Shown here: positions 55,140 to 64,000 of the stretch, one piece after another
Layout of the letters: every line of letters starts with the position of its first letter
Numbering within the stretch: the first letter of the stretch is position 1
Made by a program: the position numbers and the translations under genes
NCBI RefSeq assembly: GCF_051401765.1
Contig: NW_027480468.1
Location: 248,001-312,000, forward strand
Reading direction: 5' to 3'
DNA from: Calliopsis andreniformis
Taxonomy: Eukaryota > Arthropoda > Insecta > Hymenoptera > Andrenidae
DNA: 64,000 nt
Notes under the pieces: model-generated
Databases searched by the model: none
Seen by the model: the letters and a program-made list of their open reading frames with translations, nothing else
Told to the model about the DNA's origin: nothing

Positions 55140-55632
55140 CCTCAATCTTCAATCCTCAATCCTCAGTCCTCAATTCTCAATCCTCAATCCTCAGTCCTCA
55201 GTCCTCAAACCTCAATCCTCAACCCTCAGCCCTCATCCTCAACCCTCAATCCTCAATCTTCAATCCTCAATCCTCAATCCTCAATACCCAATCTTCAATC
55301 CTCAATCCTCAGTCCTCAAACCACAATTCTGAAACCTCAATCCTGAATCCTCAATCTTCAATCCTCAATCCCCAATCCTAAATCTTCAATCCTCAATCCT
55401 CAATCCTCAATCCTCAATCCTCAATCTTCAATCCTCAATACTCAATATTCAATCCTCTATCCTCAATCCTCAATCCTCAATCCTCAATCCTCAATCCTCA
55501 ATTTTCAATCCTCAATACTCAATCTGCAATCCTCAATCCTCAATACCTCAATCCTCAATCATCAGCCCTCAAACATCAATTCCGAATCCTCAATCCTGAA
55601 TCCTCAATCTTCGGCACTCAGTCCTCAACAAT

Positions 55633-55772
55633 CAGTTGTCAATCCTCAATCCTCAATAGAATATCCCCAGTTCAGAGTTTTCAATACGCAATACTCAATC
55701 TGCAATCGTCAAATCTCTATGCACAAACATCAATTCTCATCACTCAAGCCTCAACACTCAGTCCCAAATCCG
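55633..55772 (+). repeat. Anchor core 36, family A
   Basis: ATGCAC subtype. The next core is 915 bp downstream. Confidence 0.9.
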
Positions 55773-56547
55773 CAACATTCAATCCTCAATCCTCAATCCT
55801 CAATCCTCAATCCTCAATCTTCAATCCTCAATACTCAATCTTCAATCCTCAATCCTCAATCCTCAATCCTCAATCTTCATTCCTCAATCCTCAATCCTCA
55901 ATCCTCAATCCTCATTCTTCAATCATCTGTACCGAATACTCAATCTTCAATCCTGAATTCTCAATCCTCAATCCTCAGTCCTCAGTCCTCAATCCTCAAT
56001 CCTCAACCCTCAGCGCTCATCCTCAATCCTCAATCCTCAATCCTCAATCCTCAATCTTCAATCCTCAATACTCAAACTTCAATCCTCAATCCTCAATCCT
56101 CAATCCTAAATCCTCAGTCCCCAAACCTCAATCCTCAATCTTCAATCCTCAATTCTCAATCTTCAATCCCCAATCCTCAATACTCAATCCTCAATCCTCA
56201 ATCCTCAATCGTCAGCCTTCAATCCTCAATACTCAAGCTTCAATCCTCAATCCTCAATCCTCAATCCTCAATCCTCAATCTTCAATCCTCAATACCCAAT
56301 CCTCAATCTTGAATCCTCAATCCTCAATCCTCAATTCTCAATCCTCAATCCTCAATCCTCAGCCCTCAGACCTCAAACCTCAATCCTCGACCCTCGGCCC
56401 TCATCCTCAATGCTCAATCCTCAATCCTCAATCCTCAATCTTCAATCCTCAATACTCAATCTTCAATCCTCAATCCTCAGACCTCAAGCATCAATTCCGA
56501 ATCCTCAATCCTGAATCCTCAATCTTCGGCACTCGGTCCTCAACAAT

Positions 56548-56687
56548 CAGTTGTCAATCCTCAATCCTCAATAGAATATCCCCATTTCAGAGTTTTCAAT
56601 ACGCAATACTCAATCTGCAATCGTCAAATCTCTATGCACAAACATCAATTCTCATCACTCAAGCCTCAACACTCAGTCCCAAATCCG
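56548..56687 (+). repeat. Anchor core 37, family A
   Basis: Private CCCCATTTCAG and upstream CACTCGGTCC. It ends CCGCAACCTTC like the TTCAGGG subtype. The next core is 1057 bp downstream. Confidence 0.9.
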
Positions 56688-57604
56688 CAACCTTCAATCC
56701 TCAATCCTCAATCCTCAATCCTCAATCCTCAATCCTCAATCCTCAATCTTCAGTCCTCAATACTCAATCTTCAATCCTCAATCCTCAATCCTCAATCCTC
56801 AATCCTCAATCCTCAATCCTCAATCGTCAGTCTTCAATCCTCAATCCTCAATCCTCAATACACAATCTTCAATCCTCAATAACCAATACTCAATCTTCAA
56901 TCCTCAATCCTCAATCCTCAATTCTCGATCCTCAATCCTCAATCCTCAATCGTCAATTCTCAATCCTCAATCCTCAGTCCTCAGTCCTCAATACACAATC
57001 TTCAATCCTCAATCTTCAATCCTCAATCCTCAATGCCCATTCCTCAATCCTCAATACCCAGTCCTCAATCTTCAATCCTCAATCCTCAATCCTCAATTCT
57101 CAATCCTCAATCCTCAGTCCTCAGTCCTCAGACCTCAGTCCTCAACCCTCAGCCCTCATCCTCAATCCTCAATCCTCAATCTTCAATCCTCAATCCTCAA
57201 TCCTCAATACACAATCTTCAATCCTCAATCCTCAGTCCTCAAACCACAATTCTGAAACCTCAATCCTGAATCCTCAATCTTCAAGCCTCAATCCCCAATC
57301 CCCAATCTTCAACCCTCAATCCTCAATACTCAATCCTCAATCCACAATCTTCAATCCTCAATACTCAATATTCAATCCTCTATCCTCAATCCTCAATCCT
57401 CAATCCTCAATCCTCAATCCTCAATCTTCAATCCTCAATACTCAATCTGCAATCCTCAATCCTCAATACCTCAATCCTCAATCCTCATTCTTCAATCCTC
57501 AGTACCGAATCCACAATCTTCAATCCTGAATCCTCAATCCTCAATTCTCAATCCTGAATCCTCAACCCTGAATCCTCAAGCTTCAGCCCTCAGTCCTCAA
57601 CAAT

Positions 57605-57744
57605 CAGTTGTCAATCCCCAATCCTCAATAGAATATCCTCAATTCACAGTTTTCAATACTCATTACTCAATCTGCAATCTTCAGATCTCTATCCACAAAC
57701 ATCAATTCTCATCACTCAACCCTCAATACTCAGTCCCCAATCCT
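57605..57744 (+). repeat. Anchor core 38, family B (CACAGTTTTC subtype)
   Basis: It ends CTCAACCCTCAATACTC rather than CTCAACACTCAATACTC. The next core is 602 bp downstream. Confidence 0.88.
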
Positions 57745-58206
57745 CAAGCATCAAACCTAAATCCTCAATCCTCAATCATCGATCCTCAATCTTCAATCCT
57801 CAATACTCAATCTTCAATCCTCAGCCCTCAATCCTCAATCCTCAATCACCAATCCTCAATCCTGAATCCTCAATCCTCAATCGTCAATCTTCAATCCTCA
57901 ATCCTCAATCCTAAATCCTCAGTCCCCAAACCTCAATCCTCAATTTCAATCCTCAATTCTCAATCTTCAATCCTCAATCCTCAATCCTCAATCCTCAATC
58001 CTCAATCCTCAATCCTCAATATTCAATCCTCGATCCTCAATCCACAATCCTCAGTACCAAATCCTCAATCCTCAATTTTCTATCCTCAAAATTCAATCTG
58101 CAATCCTCAATCCTCAATACCTCAATCCTCAATCCTCAGCCCTCAAACATCAATTCCGAATCCTCAATCCTGAATCCTCAATCTTCGGCACTCAGTCCTC
58201 AACAAT

Positions 58207-58346
58207 CAGTTGTCAATCCTCAATCCTCAATAGAATATCCCCAGTTCAGAGTTTTCAATACGCAATACTCAATCTGCAATCGTCAAATCTCTATGCACAA
58301 ACATCAATTCTCATCACTCAAACCTCAACGCGCAGTCCCAAATCCG
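58207..58346 (+). repeat. Anchor core 39, family A
   Basis: Private CTCAAACCTCAACGCGCAG. The next core is 693 bp downstream. Confidence 0.88.
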
Positions 58347-58899
58347 CAACCTTCAATCCTCAATCCTCAATCCTCAATCCTCAATCCTCAATCTTCAATC
58401 CTCAATACTCAATCTTCAATCCTCAATCCTCAATCCTCAATCCTCAACCTTCATTCCTTAATCCTCAATCCTCAATACTCAATCCTCATTCTTCAATCAT
58501 CTGTACCGAATACTCAATCTTCAATCCTGAATTCTCAATCATCAATCCTCAGTCCTCAGTCCTCAAACCTCAATCCTCAACCCTCAGCCCTCATCGTCAA
58601 TCCTCAATCCTCAATCCTCAATCCTCAATCTTCAATCCTCAATACTCAAAACTTCAATCCTCAATCCTCAATCCTCAATCCTCAATCCTCATTCCTCAAT
58701 CGTCGGTCTTCAATCCTCAATACTCAATCTTCAATCCTCAATCCTCAATCCTCAATCCTCAATACTCAATCTTCAATCCTCAATAACCAGTACTCAATCT
58801 TCAATCCACAATCTTCAATCCTGAATCCTCAATCCTCAGTTCTCAATCCTGAATCCTCAATCCTGAATCCTCAAGCTTCAGCCCTCAGTCCTCAACAAT

Positions 58900-59039
58900 C
58901 AGTTGTCAATCCCCAATCCTCAATAGAATATCCTCAATTCACAGTTTTCAATACTCATTACTCAATCTGCAATCTTCAGATCTCTATCCACAAACATCAA
59001 TTCTCATCACTCAACACTCAATACTCAGTCCCCAATCCT
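58900..59039 (+). repeat. Anchor core 40, family B (CACAGTTTTC subtype)
   Basis: Copy of core 19 at +33165. The next core is 748 bp downstream. Confidence 0.9.
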
Positions 59040-59647
59040 CAAGCTTCAAACCTAAATCCTAAATCCTCAATCATCAATCCTCAATCTTCAATCCTCAATA
59101 CTCAATCTTCAATCCTCAACCCTCAATCCTCAATCCTCAATCACCAATCCTCAATCCTGAAACCTCAATCCTCAATCGTCAATCTTCAATCCTCAATCCT
59201 CAATCCTAAATCCTCAGTCCCCAAACCTCAATCCTCAATCTTCAATCCTCAATTCTCAATCTTCAATCCTCAATCCTCAATACTCAATCCGCAATCCTCA
59301 ATCCTCAACCGTCAGCCTTCAATCCTCAATACTCAATCTTCAATCCTCAATCCTCAATCCTCAATCCTCAATCCTCAACCTTCAATCCTCAATACCCAAT
59401 CCTCAATCTTGAATCCTCAATCCTCAATCCTCAATTCTCAATCCTCAATCCTCAATCCTCAGCCCTCAGACCTCAGTCCTCAATCCTCGACCCTCAGCCC
59501 TCATCCTCAATGCTCAATCCTCAATCCTCAATCCTCAATCTTCAATCCTCAATACTCAATCTTCAATCCTCAATCCTCAGTCCTCAAACATCAATTCCGA
59601 ATCCTCAATCCTGAATCCTCAATCTTCGGCACTCAGTCCTCAACAAT

Positions 59648-59787
59648 CAGTTGTCAATCCTCAATCCTCAATAGAATATCCCCAGTTCAGGGTTTTCAAT
59701 ACGCAATACTCAATCTGCAATCGTCAAATCTCTATGCACAAACATCAATTCTCATCACTCAAGCCTCAACACTCAGTCCCAAATCCG
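59648..59787 (+). repeat. Anchor core 41, family A (TTCAGGG subtype)
   Basis: Copy of core 20 at +33165. The next core is 616 bp downstream. Confidence 0.9.
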
Positions 59788-60263
59788 CAACCTTCAATCC
59801 TCAATCCTCAATCCTCAATCCTCAATCCTCAATCCTCAATCATCAATCTTCAATCCTCAATACTCAATCTTCTATCCTCAATCCTCAATCCTCAATCCTC
59901 AATCCTCAATCCTCAATATTCAATCCTCGATCCTCAATCCACAATCCTCAGTACCAAATCCTCAATCTTCAATCCTCAATCCTCAACCCTCAATCTTCAA
60001 TCCTCGATACTCAATCTTCAATCCTCAATCCTCAATCCTCAATACTCAATCCTCATTCTTCGATCCTCAATACCCAATCCTCAATCTTCAATCCTCTATC
60101 CTCAATCCTCAATCCTCAATCCTCAATCCGCAACCGTCAATGTTCAATCCGCAACACCCAATCCTCAATCTTCAAACCTCAATCCTCAATCCTCAATCCT
60201 CAAACCTCAATCCTGAATCCTCAATACTGAATCCTCAATCTTCAGCCCTCAGTCCTCAACAAT

Positions 60264-60403
60264 CAGTTGTCAATCCTCAATCCTCAGTAGAATATCATCA
60301 ATTCACAGCTTTCAATACTCAATACTCAGCCTGCAATCTTCAAATCTCTATCCACAAACATAAATTCTCATCACTCAACCCTCAACACTCAGTCCCCAAT
60401 CCT
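60264..60403 (+). repeat. Anchor core 42, family C variant
   Basis: Copy of core 21 at +33165, with CTCAGTAGAATATC, CTCAGCCTGC and CATAAATTC. The next core is 1789 bp downstream. Confidence 0.9.
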
Positions 60404-62052
60404 CAATCTTCAATCCTCAATCCTCAACACTCAGTCCCCAATCCTCAATCTTCAATCCTCAATACTCAATCTTCAATCCTCAATCCTCAATCCTCAATCC
60501 TCAATCCTCATACTTCAATCCTCAATACTCAAACTTCAATGCTCAATCCTCAATCCTCAATCCTCAATCTTCATTCCTCAATCCTCAATCCTCAATGTTC
60601 AATCCGCGATAACCAATCCTCAATGTTCAATCCTCAATACTCAATCCTAAATCCTCAGTCCTCAACCCTCAGCCCTCATCCTCAATCCACAATCCTCAAT
60701 CCTCAATCCTCAATCTTCAATCCTCAATACTCAAACTTCAATCCTCAATCCTCAATCCTCAATACTCAATTCTCAATCCTCAATCCTCAATCGTCAGTCT
60801 TCAATCCTCAATACTCAATCTTCAATCCGCAATCCTCAACCCTCAATCCTCAATCCTCTATCTTCAATCCTCAATACCCAATCCTCAATCTTCAATCCTC
60901 AATCCTCAATCCTCAATTCTCGATCCTCAATCCTCAATCCTCAATCCTCAATCCCCAATCCTCAATCCCCAATCCTCAATCGGCAGCCATCAATCCTCAA
61001 TACTAATCTTCAATCCTCAATCCTCAATCCTCAATCCTCAATCCTCATTCTTCAATCCTCAATACCCAATCCTCAATACTCAAACTTCAATACTCAATTC
61101 TCAATACTCAATCCTCAATCCTCAATCCTCAATCGTCAGTCTTCAATCCTCAATACTCAATCTTCAATCCTCAATCCTCAACCCTCAAACCTCAATCCTC
61201 TATCTTCAATTCCTCAATACCCAATCTTCAATCTTCACTCCTCAATCCTCAATCCTCAATTCTCGATCCTCAATCCTCAATCCTCAATCCTCAATCCTCA
61301 ATCCTCAATCGTCAGCCTTCAATCCTCAATACTCAATCTTCAATCCTCAATCCTCAATCCTCAATCCTCAATCATCAATCCTCATTCTTCAATCCTCAAT
61401 ACCCAATCCTCAATCTTCAATCCACAATCCTCAATCCTCAATTCTCAATCCTCAATCCTCAGTCCTCAGTCCTCAAACCTCAATCCTCAACCCTCAGCCC
61501 TCATCCTCAATCCTCAATCCTCAATATTCAATCCTCAATACTCAATCCTCAATACTCAATCTTCAATCCTCAATCCTTAATCCTCAATCCTCAGCCCTCA
61601 ATGTTCAATCCGCAATAACTAATCCTCAAACTTCAATCCTCAATCCTCAATCCTCAATCCTCAATCCTCAATCCTCAATCCTCAATCCTTAAACCTCAAT
61701 CTTCAATCCTCAATACCCAAACTTCAATCCTCAATCCTCAATCCTCAATTCTCAATCCTCAATCCTCAGTCCTCAGTCCTCAAACCTCAATCCTCAACCC
61801 TCAGCCCTCATCCTCAATCCTCAATCCTCAATATTCAATCCTCAATACTCAATCCTCAATACTCAATCTTCAATCCTCAATCCTTAATCCTCAATCCTCA
61901 GCCCTCAATGTTCAATCCGCAATAACTAATCCTCAAACTTCAATCCTCAATCCTCAATCCTCAATCCTCAATCCTCAATCCTCAGCCCTCAAACCTCAAT
62001 CCTGAATCCTCAATCCTGAATCCTCAATCTTCAGCCCTCAGTCCTCAACAAT

Positions 62053-62192
62053 CAGTTGTCAATCCTCCATCCTCAATAGAATATCATCAATTCACAGCTT
62101 TCAATACTCAATACTCAACCTGCAATCTTCAAATCTCTATCCACAAACATAAATTCTCATCACTCAACCCTCAACGCTCAGTCCCCAATCCT
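62053..62192 (+). repeat. Anchor core 43, family C, mosaic
   Basis: The left part is ordinary C (CTCAATAGAATATC, CTCAACCTGC) and the right part has the CATAAATTC of the variant C cores, so a crossover lies between them. The next core is 1768 bp downstream. Confidence 0.88.
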
Positions 62193-63820
62193 CAATCTTC
62201 AATCCTCAATCCTCAACACTCAGTCCCCAATCCTCAATCTTCAATCCTCAATACTCAATCTTCAATCCTCAATCCTCAATCCTCAATCCTCAATCCTCAT
62301 ACTTCAATCCTCAATACTCAAACTTCAATGCTCAATCCTCAATCCTCAATCCTCAATCTTCATTCCTCAATCCTCAATCCTCAATGTTCAATCCGCGATA
62401 CCCAATCCTCAATGTTCAATCCTCAATACTCAATCCTAAATCCTCAGTCCTCAACCCTCAGCCCTCATCCTCAATCCACAATCCTCAATCCTCAATCCTC
62501 AATCTTCAATCCTCAATACTCAAACTTCAATCCTCAATCCTCAATCCTCAATACTCAATCCTCAATCCTCAATCCTCAATCGTCAGTCTTCAATCCTCAA
62601 TACTCAATCTTCAATCCGCAATCCTCAACCCTCAATCCTCAATCCTCTATCTTCAATCCTCAATACCCAATCCTCAATCTTCAATCCTCAATCCTCAATC
62701 CTCAATTCTCGATCCTCAATCCTCAATCCTCAATCCTCAATCCCCAATCCTCAATCGGCAGCCATCAATCCTCAATACTAATCTTCAATCCTCAATCCTC
62801 AATCCTCAATCCTCAATCCTCATTCTTCAATCCTCAATACCCAATCCTCAATACTCAAACTTCAATACTCAATTCTCAATACTCAATCCTCAATCCTCAA
62901 TCCTCAATCGTCAGTCTTCAATCCTCAATACTCAATCTTCAATCCTCAATCCTCAACCCTCAAACCTCAATCCTCTATCTTCAATTCCTCAATACCCAAT
63001 CTTCAATCTTCACTCCTCAATCCTCAATCCTCAATTCTCGATCCTCAATCCTCAATCCTCAATCCTCAATCCTCAATCCTCAATCGTCAGCCTTCAATCC
63101 TCAATACTCAATCTTCAATCCTCAATCCTCAATCCTCAATCCTCAATCATCAATCCTCATTCTTCAATCCTCAATACCCAATCCTCAATCTTCAATCCAC
63201 AATCCTCAATCCTCAATTCTCAATCCTCAATCCTCAGTCCTCAGTCCTCAAACCTCAATCCTCAACCCTCAGCCCTCATCCTCAATCCTCAATCCTCAAT
63301 ATTCAATCCTCAATACTCAATCCTCAATACTCAATCTTCAATCCTCAATCCTTAATCCTCAATCCTCAGCCCTCAATGTTCAATCCGCAATAACTAATCC
63401 TCAAACTTCAATCCTCAATCCTCAATCCTCAATCCTCAATCCTCAATCCTCAATCCTTAAACCTCAATCTTCAATCCTCAATACTCAAACTTCAATCCTC
63501 AATCCTCAATCCTCAATTCTCAATCCTCAATCCTCAGTCCTCAGTCCTCAAACCTCAATCCTCAACCGTCAGCCCTCATCCTCAATCCTCAATCCTCAAT
63601 ATTCAATCCTCAATACTCAATCCTCAATACTCAATCTTCAATCCTCAATCCTTAATCCTCAATCCTCAGCCCTCAATGTTCAATCCGCAATAACTAATCC
63701 TCAAACTTCAATCCTCAATCCTCAATCCTCAATCCTCAATCCTCAATCCTCAGCCCTCAAACCTCAATCCTGAATCCTCAATCCTGAATCCTCAATCTTC
63801 AGCCCTCAGTCCTCAACAAT

Positions 63821-63960
63821 CAGTTGTCAATCCTCCATCCTCAATAGAATATCATCAATTCACAGCTTTCAATACTCAATACTCAACCTGCAATCTTCAT
63901 ATCTCTATCCACAAACATCAATTCTCATCACTCAACCCTCAACGCTCAGTCCCCAATCCT
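63821..63960 (+). repeat. Anchor core 44, family C
   Basis: It has CTTCATATCTC, shared only with core 22 (offset 34954). The array continues beyond the window end. Confidence 0.9.
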
Positions 63961-64000
63961 CAATCTTCAATCCTCAATCCTCAACACTCAGACCCCAATC

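Larger units (their letters stand above)
58293..60230 (+). other. Longest open frame (645 codons), judged non-coding
   Basis: This is the longest of dozens of + strand open frames. It starts at the ATG of family A core 39 and reads tandem SILNPQS heptapeptides, interrupted where the DNA has 6-nt units (SPHPQ, PSALI). There is no signal peptide, domain, hydrophobic segment or plausible codon bias. The frame crosses three anchor cores and a duplication junction without a break, because all three frames of the heptamer are open. A translated product cannot be excluded, but nothing beyond openness supports one. Confidence 0.9.
58805..62066 (+). repeat. 3.2-kb block, copy 2
   Basis: Partner of 25640-28880. 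The left junction at about 58805 joins CAGTACTCAATCTTCAAT to CCACAATCTTC, so sequence resembling 14.1-14.6 kb is fused to sequence resembling 25.64 kb. Confidence 0.88.
62053..63960 (+). repeat. Extra C unit, 1768 bp, third copy of 27.1-28.9 kb
   Basis: 62053-63821 repeats 27099-28867 with the same 1768-bp core spacing and offset 34954 over most of its length. It lies head to tail after the related 60264-62053 unit (1789 bp, three heptamers longer). Confidence 0.88.
1..64000. repeat. Heptanucleotide satellite array filling the window (consensus TCAATCC)
   Basis: Every part of the window resolves into 7-nt units of consensus CAATCCT. Common variants are CAGTCCT, CAATCTT, CAATACT, CAATTCT, CAACCCT, CAAACCT, CAATCGT and GAATCCT. 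The consensus is 3/7 C with no G on this strand, so strand asymmetry is extreme. No inverted stretch (runs of GATTGAG on the + strand) was seen, and neither array edge is present. The register is changed by recurrent 6-nt units (CATCCT in CAGCCCTCATCCTC) and 8-nt units (CAATACCT, CAATTCCT). No tRNA, rRNA, mobile-element, CRISPR, promoter or terminator signal was seen anywhere. The likely nature is satellite DNA; host and chromosomal position are unknown. Confidence 0.98.

Noticed and set aside
757..59740. The ATG in family A cores (CTATGCACAAACATC) as a conserved start codon
   Set aside because: It is a point variant inside the CTATGCA heptamer shared by descent with the rest of the core. B and C cores have CTATCCA at the same place, and the sequence before it shows no start signal.
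757..63773. Dozens of long + strand open frames (70-645 codons) reading SILNPQS repeats
   Set aside because: They follow from repeat arithmetic: all three frames are open with the same peptide, overlapping frames coexist, many start at TTG within CTTGAATCC, and no domain, ribosome-binding context or codon bias is visible.
671..63960. Anchor cores as inserted mobile elements or unique sequence islands
   Set aside because: They split cleanly into twenty 7-nt units in register with their flanks, with no terminal repeats or target-site duplications, so they are diverged satellite units.
1..64000. CRISPR array
   Set aside because: There is no alternation of constant repeats with unique spacers; all sequence between similar units is itself heptamer repeat.
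1..64000. Telomeric repeat
   Set aside because: The G-strand unit GGATTGA lacks a GGG run, is not a telomere repeat I know, and is far too degenerate and higher-order structured for telomerase-made ends. A subtelomeric location remains possible.
1..64000. Cyanobacterial STRR array
   Set aside because: The unit differs by one base and the length is orders of magnitude beyond typical STRRs. No linked gene supports a bacterial host.
1..64000. Duplications as pure assembly artefacts
   Set aside because: Cannot be excluded without reads, but copies carry private substitutions, heptamer gains and losses, and mosaic junctions, which simple duplicate joins would not create.
1..64000. tRNA, rRNA, promoter, terminator, origin or CENP-B-box-like motifs
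   Set aside because: None seen on either strand. The very low G content of the + strand excludes stable hairpins and the conserved motifs of these elements.

Overview
The whole 64 kb window is one uninterrupted, degenerate tandem array of a 7-nucleotide unit. The consensus on the given strand is TCAATCC, equivalently CAATCCT, and GGATTGA on the other strand. I find no unique sequence, no credible gene, no RNA gene, no transposon and no array edge; the window starts and ends inside the array. The given strand is almost devoid of G, and every copy has the same orientation. Size, homogeneity and nested duplications look most like a eukaryotic satellite (centromeric, pericentromeric, subtelomeric or B-/sex-chromosome-like). 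The species cannot be read from the sequence. The unit is one base from the CCCCAAT/CCCCAGT heptamers (STRR repeats) of filamentous cyanobacteria, but those arrays are usually far shorter, so I mention this only as an alternative.

The array has clear higher-order structure. Variant heptamers recur in a fixed order. The best landmarks are 44 copies of a roughly 140-nt diverged 'anchor core' beginning CAGTTGTCAAT and still in 7-nt register. They fall into three families: A (26 copies, with CCCCAGTTCAGAG and CTATGCA), B (10 copies, with CCTCAATTCACAG, CATTACTC and AGATCT) and C (8 copies, with CATCAATTCACAG and usually CAACCTGC). Spacing is often about 1 kb (973, 1008, 1022, 1029), with other recurring spacings of 441, 616, 748, 1768 and 2027.

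Layout: 0-12 kb is a train of A and B units with roughly 1 kb spacing, plus a longer variant-rich stretch at 10-12 kb. 12-31 kb is dominated by C units, with tandem duplications of 943 bp (13.9-15.7 kb) and 2424 bp (18.3-23.1 kb) and a 9.6 kb-spaced copy (15.7-17.5 and 25.3-27.1 kb). 31.5-37 kb is a 2736-bp tandem duplication. 38.8-53.3 kb holds A/B units, a 3781-bp tandem duplication (41.8-49.2 kb) and a copy of 40.4-44.1 kb placed 9187 bp downstream. 53.5-58.8 kb is a mosaic with a 769-bp tandem duplication. 58.8-64 kb is a distant copy of 25.6-28.9 kb, followed by another copy of its C unit.

The many long open frames on the + strand are arithmetic artefacts. Seven is not a multiple of three, so all three frames read the same rotated heptapeptide, SILNPQS, which has no stop codon. 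On the - strand every frame meets TGA once per 21 nt, so no long frame exists there. The frames reach 645 codons but give only low-complexity SILNPQS protein, often from TTG starts, so I do not annotate them as genes. All coordinates and offsets were read by eye; percent identities were not computed.
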